This document shows, piece after piece, positions 1 through 11,839 of a DNA stretch of 64,000 bases. The DNA is taken from positions 1,353,198,050 to 1,353,262,049 of the forward strand of contig OY856411.1 in NCBI GenBank assembly GCA_963693085.1, read 5' to 3'. Numbering within the stretch: the stretch's first letter is position 1; each line of letters begins with the position of its first letter. This stretch comes from Alisma plantago-aquatica (Eukaryota > Streptophyta > Magnoliopsida > Alismatales > Alismataceae). Under the pieces are notes generated by a model. The model ran no database searches and had not been told where the DNA came from. It worked only from the letters and a program-made list of their open reading frames with translations. Made by a program: the position numbers and the translations under genes.

Positions 1-660
1 CACCCCCCACAAGACGACGAAACAGAGCTTGCACGTGCCATTGGCAAACACAGCCTGCAGCGTGGGTTGCTCTACGAAGAGCTGTTGCAGTGTTATACTG
101 GAACAACTAGGCCACATTGTTTCTCTACGAAGAGCGCACGCCGTCCGTGTTTTGATACATCTAGTAGATTTCCACATGGAAAGCTATACCCTATATAGGC
201 GTTTTGGTGCCTTGGAAGTGTTATACATTTCTATATCAATAGTATTGTTGACACATGTAAGGACGTACCGCCATACATTAGTTAGTTTCTTTTATCTAAT
301 CGTTGTTATCAATTTTCTTAATTTGCTTCGTACTTGATCTCATTTCTTGTTAATATGGATCCTCTCTTCACAGTGTCTCTTAGTGTGTGCACTTCTTTGG
401 TAATTACTAAATATTTTTTTCTCAACTTTTAGGATATATATTACCATATGACGCTGCAAGTCGTCGTCCAAGTTTCCTACTAATGCTCATTCCTTAATAT
501 GACAGTCAATAAATATGCTCCTCGAAGTAGATTTAGTTCGTCTAAAGCACATCGCATGTCACAGACAGGTGGTTGGATCACTTGACCCAAAATTGTTATG
601 ATGATCATTCACAATTTCTGCAAAAACTACGTTCTGCAATGGGAACCATATATATCTTTA
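1..660. other. Unassigned AT-rich DNA at the window edge
   Basis: No protein family, LTR end or terminal inverted repeat could be recognised here. A 13-base word, CTCTACGAAGAGC, occurs twice, at 70-82 and 123-135. The 102-codon plus-strand frame at 29-337 has no recognisable motif and a composition typical of random AT-rich sequence, so I do not call it a gene. Probably decayed repeat sequence. Confidence 0.4.
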
Positions 661-1924
661 TTATCCTAGTAGTGACAGGGAGAAATACATCATGTTATTG
701 TCTGACTATATAAGCATGTTTTAGTTATTTTTTCTAAAAATATCTACTATGACATCGCAGGCCTACTCCATTTCCAATAGTGCCCTGTACGTGAAGATAT
801 GCAACTTAGATTGATCGTTGGTTGAGAGTAGAAAACTATACGTGAGCCTTGATAACAGACGGTGCCGGCAATATCTTCAAAAGAACATCTTGAATTACGA
901 TAAATCACAAATTTCGGGTAAGTATTATATATTTAATATATTTCCTCCATCATCTCCTAAACAATGAAAGAATACTAATTTGACTAAAGCCAAACTCTCA
1001 AATATGGAACATGCGTTTGTTCTGAAAGCCAAATGATTATACAAAATGGATGACACATTGACTGAAATGGAAACCGCACATGGAGGTTCAATACATGCTG
1101 CCTTGACCCCCTTGACTATTTTCACTCCTACGCCAGGTGATAATCATTTGATTATATTAAATAAATTATAACCACTTGTTTGAAGAATTATTTTGTTTTG
1201 TCTTATATCTAAATTTTAGATTTCTAGCTAAATAAATATACCATAAATGCAAGTTTTTAACAAAAAACAATGAAGTGGACACTTAATAGAATCCTTATGT
1301 GTGAGCATCAGGTGAATGGTAAATCGTAGCACAAATAACTTAGAAAACTATTTTTGAGGATAAAAATAATTAGATTTAAGTTGTACGTGTGGTGGAACTA
1401 TGCATATATGAAGAAAGCCCTCTACATGGTTGCTTGTGCATCTATATGGTCTAGAGAGGATGATGTCTTTTTGTATCAGAGAAAAAAATAGCAATGAGAT
1501 TACCAAGTGTGCTCATTATCACGAGAAAAAAGGTATAGTATAACGATTCACATTCAGAGAGCGATTTTGTTAACTCCACTAGATGAAACAAATTTTTATT
1601 TGTATGGAGCATTATTTTTTTGTTGTGAGTTATTAATGATATCAATGGGTTGAACTGGATCAACTGCGAGCGTGGGATAACTCCAAATTCAAGAATTCAA
1701 AGGAAAAGTCAATAATGATAACGCATTTTAAGTATGATCACCAAATAGATCAAGTTGAACATGGATAAAATTCAATCAATTGGTTTGTGCTACAAGAATG
1801 AGACCCTAAATATGCGTACTCGTATAGCTTTTGTGGACAAACTTGAGGGATAATTTGTATACCCAACATGATCAACTAAGTCCCAAAATTGTTTATCTAA
1901 GGAAAAAGGAATGCTCAGTGAGAT
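661..1924 (+). repeat. Paralogous block P, copy 1, part 1
   Basis: This stretch aligns by eye with 36115-37320. Shared landmarks are TATATAAGCATG near 705 and 36120, the phrase CTAGAGAGGATGATGTCTTT near 1450 and 36850, and ACCCAACATGATCAA near 1861 and 37258. It ends where a Cassandra element begins in both copies. No open gene is visible; short frames such as complement 1451-1663 have a counterpart at complement 36848-37066 but show no domain. It is probably decayed non-coding sequence of an old Ty3/gypsy element. Confidence 0.6.
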
Positions 1925-2214
1925 TGTAATGCTCGGGCCCACTGTCCAACCTCTAGTAGTGTTTCAGGAATGACTATTGGCCCCACAGACCACCATTGGA
2001 CTTAATTGCGAGCTTTGTTCTCCCTCACGCAAAATCCATGATCAACTTCCCAAGCAATCACACATCTAAGTACTATTCTAGAATGGGTATGCTTAACCAC
2101 AAAGTTCTTAGTAGTGTACATCCTAAGAAAGGAGGTGCACCTTGATGATATGGGTAGTCTAATTATTCCTTTTAAGATCATGTTATTCTGAGCCTCAAAT
2201 CCTAAGACATTATA
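1925..2214 (-). repeat. Cassandra copy 1, 3' LTR
   Basis: The plus-strand left end reads TGTAATGC, so the minus-strand LTR ends in CA. The right end, read on the minus strand, is a decayed version of the family start TGTAACATCC. It matches 6791-7080 along its length and contains 5S-like sequence at 2044-2130. Confidence 0.75.
2044..2130 (-). other. 5S-rRNA-derived segment in Cassandra LTR
   Basis: Read on the minus strand this resembles the central part of plant 5S rRNA, including the AGTTAAGC-like stretch and the segment that in functional genes reads GGATGGGTGACC. It is diverged and incomplete, so it is a retroelement module and not a 5S gene. In Cassandra this segment carries the former RNA polymerase III internal promoter. 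Confidence 0.7.
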
Positions 2215-3100
2215 CTTGTAACATCCCTGACCTGGGTTATGCTTTAACCCTAGATGTTTTGTTTAAGAAAGATGATTATATGCTTGTTATTATCTTTAAA
2301 AAAGTAATTAACGCTCAAGAGGAACTTATGTTTCAATTTCAGTCCTTTTTGAATAATGTGAAAACAATATTTTGCTTGTTTTGGACTAAGGTGCAAATTA
2401 CCTAAGTTGAGGGGTTAACTTGCAAATGTTACATGATAACATGTTCTTCAAGTGTTGAAGCATCATAATGATGAAAATGATGTAGGGGTATGACTTCCAT
2501 AAGCCTGAGTACCAAGAAAGAGCTTATTAAGCAATGTTTGTGCAATAAAACCTAATTTTGGTGTAATGTGCAATTTACCCAAAACATAGGGTTCAATATG
2601 AAAAATACCACTTCGAAAGAGTCCCTAATATTTCTTGGTATCAATTAGAGATAAGAAAATCAGAGGGGCACCTCATTTGAATCTCTTTGGAGGAGAGAGA
2701 ATCTTGATATTAAAATAATCAAGATTTAAGCATAATTGATACCTTAATTCAATTTAATGCAAAAATAAATATATTAATGGAAGTGCCCTTCAACCAAAAA
2801 TGAGATGGTTGAATTTACATAAGTATGGACGTCCTTATGCCTTGAAATGGCACCGAAATATCTAAAGTGAGTGGAGAGCCCACTCACCTTAATAAAAGAA
2901 AAAGTAATATCCACTCATTTTTGGATATTATTATGATATGGATTAAGGTGCTTAATTTGATTTCTTTTAATTGATGGATAAAGAAGAGAAAATTGAAGGA
3001 GAAGATGATAGATTCATATGCAAGGGAGTGAGGGGGTTAAGTGGAACCAATTTGGGAATTAAATGAATTTTATAAACACTTTCTCTCTCATTGAATTTCC

Positions 3101-3108
3101 ATATAAAC
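3101..3108 (+). promoter_or_regulatory. Candidate TATA box of the solo LTR
   Basis: ATATAAAC lies about 880 bases into the LTR and is followed by a pyrimidine-rich leader-like stretch, as expected near a U3/R boundary. No transcription evidence is available from sequence alone. Confidence 0.35.
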
Positions 3109-3649
3109 ACTTCATTGTTTCACCCAAATGAAAGACTTTTTCGACCCTTATTTCTTTCCTTGCTTTAGCTGAGCTCAAGGGAACTTAGGAGCAATAGGAG
3201 GACGAACCCCAACCTATAGGTAAACTCCTTCATCATCTTCAACCTTGATTTCATGGTGGAAATCGAAAATCAATGCTTGATTTCTTCTTTTCTCCATTCA
3301 ATCTTCATCTTTAGCCATTCATTTCACTCAAAGACTTGAGGACGAGCCTTGGATAGTTGAAAAAGCTTCATTCACCATTGAGGACGTGAAGCTTGAAGTT
3401 TGGATTCAACTTTGAAAGCAGGTTATATAACTTGAACCCAATTATATCATTATTCAATTTCAATCTTGAAATTATGTTGATTCCTTCTTCTTCTTGATTA
3501 ATTGCTTGTTGTAATTGATGATTCTATGAAATCAGTAGTAATAAAAATCATAGAAAAGAAGGTAGATGATTATGACATCATCTTGGACACTTTTTCCAAA
3601 ATGGCATCTTCAATCGGTTTCAACAAAAGTGAGCAAACAGTTTCATCAA

Positions 3650-4030
3650 ACCAGTTGGTTCTCAAACGGTTTCAAACCGTTTGAAGGCCAAGGGTTCAAA
3701 ACCGTTTGACATGGTTGACCATTTGGATGAGTTGACCGAATGGGGGAGTGACCGAATGGTGGAGTTGACCGTTTGGGCATGGTTGACCATTTGGAGGAAA
3801 CAATTTCAAAATCGTTTAGAAGGGTTGACCGTTTGAATAGGCTGACCGTTTGGAGGAAACTGTTTCAAACCGTTTGAGAAGGAAATGGTCTTCAAGACCG
3901 TTTGAAGGGAAACAATTTCAAAACCGTTTAAGGGACCAAGGCTCAAGACCGTTTGGAGGTCTGACCCCAAGACCGTTTGAGGGTGTGACCTCAAGACCGA
4001 TTGAAGGTCATGATCAAAACTGAATGGTGA
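3650..4030 (+). repeat. Degenerate short tandem motif, core GACCGTTTG
   Basis: The words GACCGTTTG, AACCGTTTGA and GACCGAATG recur many times at irregular spacing of roughly 15-30 bases, with linkers such as GGTTCAAAA and GGTTGACC. The minus-strand frame at 3806-4036 is only a by-product of this periodicity. It lies in the R/U5 part of the solo LTR. Confidence 0.7.
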
Positions 4031-6776
4031 TTCCATTGGTTCAAAACCGAATGGTGGTTCAATTGGTCCAAACCCTAATGAAGAGTTAGATGGTCCAAAA
4101 CTAATTTAAGGTTTGATTGATCAAAACCAATTAAGGTCTAATTGATCAAGATCATCTAAAGGTTCAAATGGCTCAAATAATGAAAAGTCTAATGACCCAT
4201 GAGTGGTTGGATAGTATACCTATGTTGATCACAATGGAAGTACCTCTAGGGTACTTAAGTGATTAATGAAATTAGAGTACTCATCCTTTGGTGATTAGGA
4301 ATACAAATAAGAGCACTAAGATAATGAAAGAAGTAAAACATGAAATAGGGTTAATCTTTGAAACCCTAATTTGGAAAGGAAATTCCAATTAAGAAGGAAA
4401 CCCTAAATTGATAGTGAATAGTACATCCTAACCCTAATTTAGGGCAATGCTAGGTGAAACCCTAATCTAGGGTAATGGTGTAACCGTAATCTAGGGTGAT
4501 GATGAGAGAAGTCCCAATTTAGGGTAATATAATGAAAAACCCTAATTTAAGAAGATGTTGCATGACACCCTAATTTTGGGTTATAATACATTAAACCCTA
4601 ATCTTGGGCAATGAAATGAGAAACCCTAACCCTAATTTTGGGTAATGGGATGAGAAACCCTAATTGACATGAATTGGGAAGCTCTAATCCTAATGAGGGA
4701 ATAGTGGAGTTACCTTTTGTATTACATGATGTGAATTGTAACTGAAATGGTTGTTATCATATGTACTAACCATGTAGGTATCATGAGATGATGAGCATAT
4801 CCAGGTATGAGCTATGATGTTTTATTTATTTAAAATGTTTAATGGGCCTTGTGAGCCATTATATGTATTGTTACCTAGTGAGAGGTGACAAGATGGGCTT
4901 TGAGAACCATGTGATATGCTTGTGTAGCAAGTGTCATGTTTACCTTGGTCAGATGACCTGAAGGTATTAGTTACCTGATAAGTGGTAACAAATGTTCTTT
5001 GATGAACTGAGGGTTTGAATACCCATATTCCATAATCATGATGATGAGATGTTGAGGAATGAGAATTCCCAGAGCTGAGATAAGGGATTGAGATCCCAAT
5101 GTTTTATTAAGTTTTGAAGAGTACTTGATAAAAGTATTACACATTCTGTGTAGCATTTGTTATAATAATTTATGTTTGAATACCTGACTGATGCTAAAAG
5201 AATATGGTAATGTACTTAATTAAACAAGTGAAATATTACCATGAAGAGCCCTGACCATAGATCCATCATCGTTAGAAGTTGGTGATGGTGAAATAGGTTT
5301 TCTTTTGGGAATTCCTGATGAATACATATTTTTGAATATGTCAGGGTAATGGACACAAATACCGTATGCCCTGATGAAGGAATTGATGTGAGATAAGCAC
5401 TAAATCTCTCAATTCTTCATTATGTGTGTCAGGATGGATGTATCATGAATCTCCCAATGATGATGAATGTCGGATCGATATGAGATAAACATTAAATCTC
5501 TCGATTGCCGATGAGAGTGCAGTTGTCGCTGTAACTCTGTAGTGAAGTTGCCAGTATACCCTGGAAAGCTATGTTGAGTAGTTGACATAGTCCTGCTTGT
5601 GGTCTCATACTGACCAACATGTGGGAGGTCATGGAATCCGGTTCTTCCTTTGACCTTTTATCGTACCGATTTCAACTTCGTAGTGGTCGGTTGGAGTATG
5701 AGCGGTATACCTCATCTCCTCAGGGCATAAATATGATTGTAAAATGTAATCAGCCGTGTAATGTATTTTCTTAAAGTTAAAATACGAGAATCATTGGTTG
5801 ATGATTACATTGCTTAGCATATCCTAGAAGGATAAATGTTATACATGTTTCTTCAATACCTTGTTGGATAAGTAACATGATGCTTTATCAAGTTATAGCT
5901 TAATTGCTTAAATAAGAATATTGCTCTAATCAATTTCGATATTGGTTTATCTGCTGTTGAATATATATGATTCCTCTGCTCAGGTTTATTCTATTAAACT
6001 GCAATAATGATGTTTTTGGTGGAGAGTTATATCTCTCGTTGGGGAAATTTACAATTGTCTCACCCCCGTGGGATCCAACTTTTTAGGTGGATGCGGAAGA
6101 AGAGGCAGAAACCCTATAGTAGGGGAAGGACAGCCGCAACAATAGGATCAGCAGTGATTTCCAGGTGGAGACACTAGCTGTCATAGTTTTGTTTAGAGAG
6201 TCCTATGTGTCATCTCTGTACTCTCAGGTCCTAGGAGTTAGTAGTTAGTGCTTTTTAATGAATCAATCTTAGATTTTGGCTTAGTGCCTCGAGGTTTTAT
6301 ACTGCCTGTGTATAGTTTAAATAGGACATTTGATGCTTGTAATCCTCGAGAAGAGACGGTACAGGATATGTACTTATGAACCAGAATGTGAATGTAATAC
6401 ATTGCTTCTTGATGAAAGAGTTTCCTGTGTTTGGATCTCTTTATAAATGGTTTTATTTTTTAGTGATTTTTAGTAGTCCGCTATTAATAATAGCTTCTTC
6501 TTAGTTAATGACATTTTTTTCGAACGGTGTATCAGAATACTCCCCCCACCCTTAGACTCTTCACATCCTCATCAATGATCAACTATAAGACCTATAATCA
6601 TTTCCCATTTCAATGTCGACCCAGAATGATCCATGTGCACCCATCTCCCGATTACAACTACCAAAACAAGGGTGGCTACATCATTGTGGATGGTCCTTTC
6701 CAACATGCTTGGACCACATGTCTTCATAATTGAACTCCACATGCCCGTGTGGGCTCCACCTACTGGAGGGGTTTTA

Positions 6777-6788
6777 GGTTTGATACCA
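6777..6788 (-). other. Primer-binding site of Cassandra copy 1
   Basis: The minus strand reads TGGTATCAAACC. The first eight bases match the initiator tRNA-Met primer site TGGTATCAGAGC; the last four are diverged. It sits two bases from the inner end of the 5' LTR, the usual spacing. Confidence 0.7.
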
Positions 6789-6790
6789 TT

Positions 6791-7080
6791 TCTAACTCCT
6801 GGGCCCCGCTTCCCAAGGCTCTAGTAGTGTTTTAAGAATATCAAATGTCCCCATAGACCAACACTGGCCTTGAATGTGTGTTTTGTTCTCACTCATGGAC
6901 AAGCCATGATCAACTTCTTGACAGGTTGCCATCCTAGTATTACTCTGGGTATAGCATGATTTACCATAGATTTCTTAGTGATGGGATCCCTAAAATGGAG
7001 GTCACCTTGGTAAATATGGATAGTCGAAGCATTCCTTTTAATATTATTTTATCTAAGGCCTCAAATCCTTGGATGTTTTA
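6791..7080 (-). repeat. Cassandra copy 1, 5' LTR
   Basis: It is equal in length to the 3' LTR and similar along its length. Its inner end is adjacent to the PBS, and its outer end is followed by GAGAT, the target duplication. The terminal TG/CA are mutated. Confidence 0.75.
6910..6990 (-). other. 5S-rRNA-derived segment in Cassandra 5' LTR
   Basis: The plus strand contains CATCCTAGTATTACTC followed by a decayed GCATGCTTAAC-like stretch. This is the complement of the plant 5S rRNA region around the internal control region. It is diverged and part of the LTR. Confidence 0.7.
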
Positions 7081-7640
7081 GAGATATACCTAAAAATTCA
7101 TGTCTTGAGAAAAGTGTAGAAAATGACACATTTACTAAACCAAAAGACCACACAATAATATCTACTTCATGATGGCATTATATTTTCCTTCATAAAAGAG
7201 CTTCATTAGAAGAGGGAGCATCTTGAATGAGTGTTATCGACTGATAAATATGCAATTTTCATCAAAAAGAGAAATGGGATTTAATACCCTTTGAGAAAAA
7301 TTGCTTAATAGGTGCATGGGATGAGGACAGCCGTATGAAAAAACCACAATATATCAAAGGTTGTGCAAGGGTTACCAAATACTGAGATTATTTCCTAAGG
7401 TTTACTTTAAAGGGGTTCTCCAATGTGGGCCTACTTGAAGTGGTTTCTGAATATTAAAAATAGAAATGAGTTATAACTCCAAGACTAGGTGTTTGTATAC
7501 TCATTATAGATGCATAAAACAAGATAATTGCATAGTGATAGTTTCTTCAACTTTTACTTCTCATAGTTTAGTTGGAACTAGGTTGTAGTATCATGGAACA
7601 AACTAGGTTGGAAATTGATCATTCTGGATGATGAGATAGT
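7081..7640 (+). repeat. Paralogous block P, copy 1, part 2
   Basis: Aligns with 38131-38690. Shared stretches include AAATTCATGTCTTGAGAAAAG near 7093 and 38150 and the GATGATGAGATA phrase that ends the segment. The match stops exactly where element X begins at 7641. No gene is seen. Confidence 0.6.
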
Positions 7641-8187
7641 TGATAACACCCAAATCTATGCATATTATCTATGCATTTTATCTATAGTTTCGTGTCACTT
7701 TAGTCTTAATTTGCCCAATAATGCTCATGTTTTATGCTTTCTATCTCTACTTAGGTAATGTAGTTAGAATATCCAATAATGTAGCTAAATAACCAATGTT
7801 AGACTTGCGTGCACCAAACGTAGATGAACTACCTTGCTCTACTATTGTCTGATATTTCATATAACGATCATCACCGCCTTATCCTTCACTCTGGGCCCAG
7901 TTTGGCTCTAATTACTTCCTTTCACTGTCTATTTCTCTGTGTACACCCATTGGATATTTAATCTCTATTTAATCTAGATTTTATTCTATTTTATGTAGGT
8001 TATTTGGGCACAAGGGCCCAACTTTCTCGACCCATCCACTAATCCAGGGTCCCTCTCTTCTTTGTTCAAGACCACGGGCTCTTCTTCTCTCTAACTGCGG
8101 GGTCGCCCTGCAAACTTGCCCTAATCGCAACCGACGATGGACTTCACAGAACCGCGACGCCCACTTCCCTCTGCCTCACATAGACAC
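7641..8187 (+). repeat. Element X left LTR, part 1
   Basis: Matches 18913-19510 closely, for example ATCTATGCATTTTATCTATAG and AATGCTCATGTTTTATGC. One difference is a short deletion around 7840 relative to the right LTR. It is interrupted by element Y after GACAC at 8183-8187. Confidence 0.85.
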
Positions 8188-9009
8188 TGACCGGCCTAAA
8201 TCACGCGTCCTAAAATTAGAGGCGGATTTGAAGTAGTCAGAGTTTTACATTTATAGCCCGAAACCTTCTAGGCCCCCACAACTTTGTTTACGGGGTTGAA
8301 GTAGATATACGGGGTCGAACACAGGGACAAGGGTGGTAGTGTTGAGAATACGGAATCAACACACTACACTTCGGCAAGGGTAAAGAGATGGCAAAGTTCC
8401 CCAAGGGAACAACAGGATAAGACCGATAAAATAAAAGAAAACTATCTCCAACTAGAGCTACGAGGAAAATTAAGGTTTTAAGCATTTATCAGTTTTTAGG
8501 GATTTTTATGCAACAGAAATAGAGAGATAAAACTAGCGCTAAAGCAAGGCACGAAGGAGAAAACTACGGTAAAACAAGCGGCAGCAGAAACGTCCTGTAC
8601 CCCTCCTCTCGAAGTGGGTACCTCTAACTAAGCATCAACACCCCTCTCGAGGTTGCTGGGCTTAAGTTAGAGTGGAAAGGTTACTATAGAAACTCTGATT
8701 CTGGGCACTCTCGTACTCCAGAATCGGACCAAACACTAGAGCCGCAACACCTCTCTCGAGGCTGTTGAAATGGGAAAACACGATTCGGTAGCTAATCGAA
8801 ACGCGATCCAAGCATACAAGCTAGAGTTCAGATGTTAAACATAGAAATCAACCAACAAAGGTACCAAGCATAAAGCATCAGATAATTAAACTCTTCCATT
8901 CCATTAACATATAAAGGTCTGATTACATTGCATAATTAAATGAAGTAAATGACTGAAATAATAAAGATAATTGTCACCTTCTTGATTTAGAAGGACGACT
9001 GACGACACC

Positions 9010-9790
9010 AGATTCTCCAGCCCGATACTGAGCGGGAGCCTTTCCCGATACACCCGTGTCGGGCGGCACACCCTCTCGTGTGACACGCTAATGACGGGCA
9101 GATTGTATCGTGCGAGGCGCCCTGTCTCGATACGCTCATGTCGGGCGGTACCCTTTCAGGCGACACGCCGTGATAGGCGAGGTGTATCGGGGTTCGGTAT
9201 CATGTCGGGCTTAGAGTGTCACTTGAAGAGTCGGTCTCTTGTATCAGATACCCTCGTTGGCCGATATCGGCCTGTAGTGGTCCCCGGGATGACCCTAAGT
9301 GAACCATTCCCTCCCTCTCGGGATGGGGAAGTGCTCACCTAGAATCGCCCGGCACACCCTGAGGCACGATACACTAGCTTCAAGCTCTTTTCTCTGGTAG
9401 CTCTCGCAGGGTCCCAACCTGTCCCTTCGGAGTCCTGTAGCTGCTATTTATAGGCAGTGGTTGGAAGAAGTTATGGTGCTCCAGACGCCACATGTTCTTC
9501 CTCATCTCTTATTATCGTGGAGTCGGTGGACGACCGATATCAGTATCGCCCGACATAGAGATGTCGACTATCGGTCAACGTGACGAGCGGCGCCTGTCAG
9601 TGGGTGGCCTGTATCGTGCGACAAGCTTTAGTTGTCGTGGCGAGCCCGGCTCCCGATCATGTAGATAGGTGTATCGTCCGTTAGCCCCTTCTTGTGTGGC
9701 ATCCTCATGTCGCGCGTCGATGTGTTGTGCTACCCTATCGGGCAGTGAGCATATCGGCCGGCTGGAAGGCCAATGCAGGTGGAGCATGTT
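9010..9790. repeat. CpG-rich palindromic motif array in the Y LTR
   Basis: Short words of the forms GTGTCGGGCGACAC, CCCGATAC and GTATCG recur in both orientations through this stretch, for example near 9055, 9140, 9165, 9545 and 9670. The segment is much richer in G+C and CpG than the surrounding DNA. It flanks the TATA box on both sides. A second block of the same motifs occurs at 11840-12560. Confidence 0.7.
9445..9452 (-). promoter_or_regulatory. TATA box of the Y LTR
   Basis: The minus strand reads CCTATAAATAG, the same core as in the X LTRs (14076 and 20170). It lies about 540 bases into the LTR. Confidence 0.6.
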
Positions 9791-9988
9791 TGTGGGCCGG
9801 GATGGCCTTATTGATGATAAATGAGTCAAAAATGGAGGAAAACTCTACAAAAGATGGAAATATTGAGTTAAGAGCGTAGCGTGGCTTGTTATTGCAAAAG
9901 TACATATAAAAAGAGAGGAAAATAGTTTAAAAGGGTAGTTTTGATAACAAAATAAGGGTTAAAAATATCACAAAATTTGGTGTTATCA

Positions 9989-10005
9989 ACTCCCCCAAAC
10001 TTAGC
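9989..10005 (-). other. Polypurine tract of element Y
   Basis: The minus strand reads GCTAAGTTTGGGGGAGT immediately before the LTR start TGATAACACC. It is the expected primer site for plus-strand DNA synthesis. GAGGATAATC a little upstream parallels the GAGGACAA sequence before other PPTs in this window. Confidence 0.8.
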
Positions 10006-11313
10006 ATTTTGATTATCCTCAATCAATATTTAAACTTTATTTTGTGATGCTTCTTCTTGGCCGGTGTAGTTTTCAGTCCACGAGTTAAGACAAGTATTGT
10101 GGTGTCTCACAGAGAATGCGGCCCGACCACGAATAGCAGACTTTATTTCTCTATCTTATTATTTCAGCAAAAAATATTTCTCTATAGCTACGGCGAGACT
10201 TTGGTGCATGATTCCAAAGTTAGCTTTCACATCAAACAGCTTTAGGGGCAGAAAGTTGTGTGTTGGGTAGGCTAAGACTTTTTTGGGTTTTTCTTGTTTC
10301 CCATCAGTCCATCCAGGTACGGGTCCGTTAACAGGCAAGTGGTCCCTGCAGTCCAAGCCAATTGACTTTAGAGCAGTGATTTCACATCATACGTACCACT
10401 GCCCCGGATCTACCATGCCTAAAGATGGGTACTTTTAGAAAACAAGTGTGTATATATATATATTTTTTCATTTGGCACAACTCTCATGCTTTTATTCACT
10501 CTCATAAGGCTGCTTTCTCTTTTTGGGATTTTTGTTGCATAGGGGAGATCAAGAGAGATTTTTGCTGTTTGGGCAGCTTTTTCCTTCTCCATACTTGTCT
10601 CTTAGCTGTTGCGAGATTATTATTTTTTGAAAATTTTGGCGAGGAAATTTTGTAGTCTTTTGTCGTTTGAGGTTGTATTCTCAGAAAGATATAACAAAAC
10701 TTGCATCTCATTGGTCATATAGAAAATAAACTGGCAAGAAGTCGTATCAGGTTTTTACTAATATAGTGACTTTTATATACACAGGGAGACAAAATAAGCA
10801 ACAATTTTTTTTAAATTTCAAAATTTTTGTTTAAGCAAGAATATGTACACATGATATAGAAGAATAAAAGAAAAAGGGTAAAGTTTGAAGAAAATTTTTG
10901 TACCTCCCTCACTGGTACATTGAGTACCCCCCAAACTTACTCCACACTCTGTCCCAGAGTAGTGAAGTAGATAGGGTAAGGTAATGTTAACCCAGTGAGG
11001 GTTAGACGTTGATCGCGCCTACAAACAATTGTACCAGATGGTAGAAGTGTGTTCGGAATTGCAAGATTCAATGAGATCAGTCATGCGCTCTTGGTGAGGA
11101 AGAAGTTCTCATTCCCTTAGATCAGGTAGGCTTTTTAAGATGCTTCCGTTGTGAACATGAACAAAAGGCTTGATCATCAACCTAAGCTTCTTTAAACCTT
11201 CATCATCTATTGGACTAGTCAGACAAGTCCACTTGAGTCCGTTTTCTTTCCCAACAGGATGCAGCCAGAACAAGTGCAAAGCTCTCAAGAAGGAAGTGCA
11301 AGGCTCGTGCAGA

Positions 11314-11760
11314 TTATGACGATGATGACCGGCCTATGGTACATTGAGAGTTCTTGAAAACACTTGTGGATATTGTATCAAAAGAAGATACCCCCCCAAA
11401 GATGAAGGTGTCTTCATGACTGATGAACCCAAAATATCCACATTCAAAAGAGAGGCCACTGGAGAAAGACTTCCACTGATTTTCTCTTTTGGAGACGGTC
11501 CTAAACCACCGCAGAAGACAGACTATGATAAGGAAATGGACCTCACTTGGGGCTACCCAATCAATAAGTTCCGTCCTTGATCTTTTTTCGGCGATTGATG
11601 GCCTAGCTGCTTTGGGATTCTGGCATTTCTGTCCGACTGTTGTTGCGTCAGCTGCGACCGCAGTGTCGATTCTTCTGTCGTGTTTTTCAACTTGACCGTT
11701 ATCAAATTGACCGGGGGCTTGTTTTGTACGGGCCATACCTGTTATCAGGTCATTGATCAT
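11314..11760 (-). CDS. Uncertain ORF in the 3' region of element Y
   Basis: 148 codons on the minus strand. I do not recognise the protein. An internal MARTKQ (residues 9-14) recalls the way some Athila extra ORFs and histone H3 begin, but nothing after it supports either identity. The region is basic and Arg/Lys-rich up to about residue 65, then Ser/Phe-rich. It could be the start of an ORF1-like gene that later shifts frame. It also spans one of the G-rich PPT-like motifs, so the frame may be fortuitous. Confidence 0.2.
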   Translation of the reverse strand: MINDLITGMARTKQAPGQFDNGQVEKHDRRIDTAVAADATTVGQKCQNPKAARPSIAEKRSRTELIDWVAPSEVHFLIIVCLLRWFRTVSKRENQWKSFSSGLSFECGYFGFISHEDTFIFGGVSSFDTISTSVFKNSQCTIGRSSSS

Positions 11761-11839
11761 TTAAATGTTAGATAGGTGAGAAAAACTTATATCACGATAA
11801 AACTCGTCTTGTTGAAAAGTTCGCGTATCGTTCATCAAA

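Larger units (their letters stand above)
2217..6534 (+). mobile_element. Solo LTR of a Del/Tekay-like Ty3/gypsy element
   Basis: It starts TGTAACATCCCTGACC, the start style of long chromovirus LTRs, and ends GGTGTATCA. Comparison with the intact Cassandra at 37321-38130 shows the entire segment is inserted sequence. ATACT lies immediately before it (2212-2216) and again at 6537-6541, two bases after the terminal CA, so the target duplication is present with a small offset. No second LTR, PBS or coding domain is seen, which fits a solo LTR of about 4.3 kb left by unequal recombination. A TATA-like ATATAAAC is at 3101. The family assignment rests only on the termini and length. Confidence 0.6.
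1925..7080 (-). mobile_element. Cassandra-type TRIM, copy 1, split by a solo LTR
   Basis: A terminal-repeat retrotransposon in miniature, lying on the minus strand. It has two LTRs of 290 bp each (1925-2214 and 6791-7080) and a short internal domain (6537-6790). A primer site matching initiator tRNA-Met lies two bases inside the 5' LTR, and GAGAT is duplicated at 1920-1924 and 7081-7085. Both LTRs contain a reverse-complement 5S-rRNA-like segment, the diagnostic feature of the Cassandra family. It encodes no protein and would need enzymes from other elements. A later solo LTR (2217-6534) splits it just inside its 3' LTR. A second copy sits at the same place in the paralogous block at 37321-38130. 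Confidence 0.8.
8188..9988 (-). repeat. Element Y 3' LTR
   Basis: Read on the minus strand it runs from TGATAACACC to GGCCGGTCA, giving TG...CA ends and 1801 bp. Its terminal 100 bases parallel the end of the X LTR (GTATATCTACTT, then GTTGTGGGGG, then TATAAATGTAAA), so X and Y are related families, but the upstream parts differ. It contains a TATA box and a CpG-rich motif array. Confidence 0.75.

Noticed and set aside
29..337. 102-codon ORF at the window start
   Set aside because: No domain, signal or neighbour supports coding; composition is that of AT-rich random frames and there is no recognisable start context.
2044..2130. Possible functional 5S rRNA gene
   Set aside because: Only a diverged central portion is present, in both LTRs of a small element, with LTR ends, PBS and target duplication around it. 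It is a Cassandra module.
4360..4700. Repeated AAACCCTAAT words resembling plant telomere sequence
   Set aside because: The words are separated by variable spacers (AATTTAGGGTAATG and similar) and are not tandem TTTAGGG units. They belong to the solo LTR. Similar scattered words occur in the LTR at 25364-28688.
9010..9790. CRISPR-like array of short palindromic repeats
   Set aside because: Units are variable in length, orientation and spacing, with no constant repeat-spacer structure. The context is a plant LTR.
11314..11760. Histone H3-like start (MARTKQ)
   Set aside because: The six residues are not followed by any H3 sequence, and the frame lies inside the 3' region of an Athila-like element.
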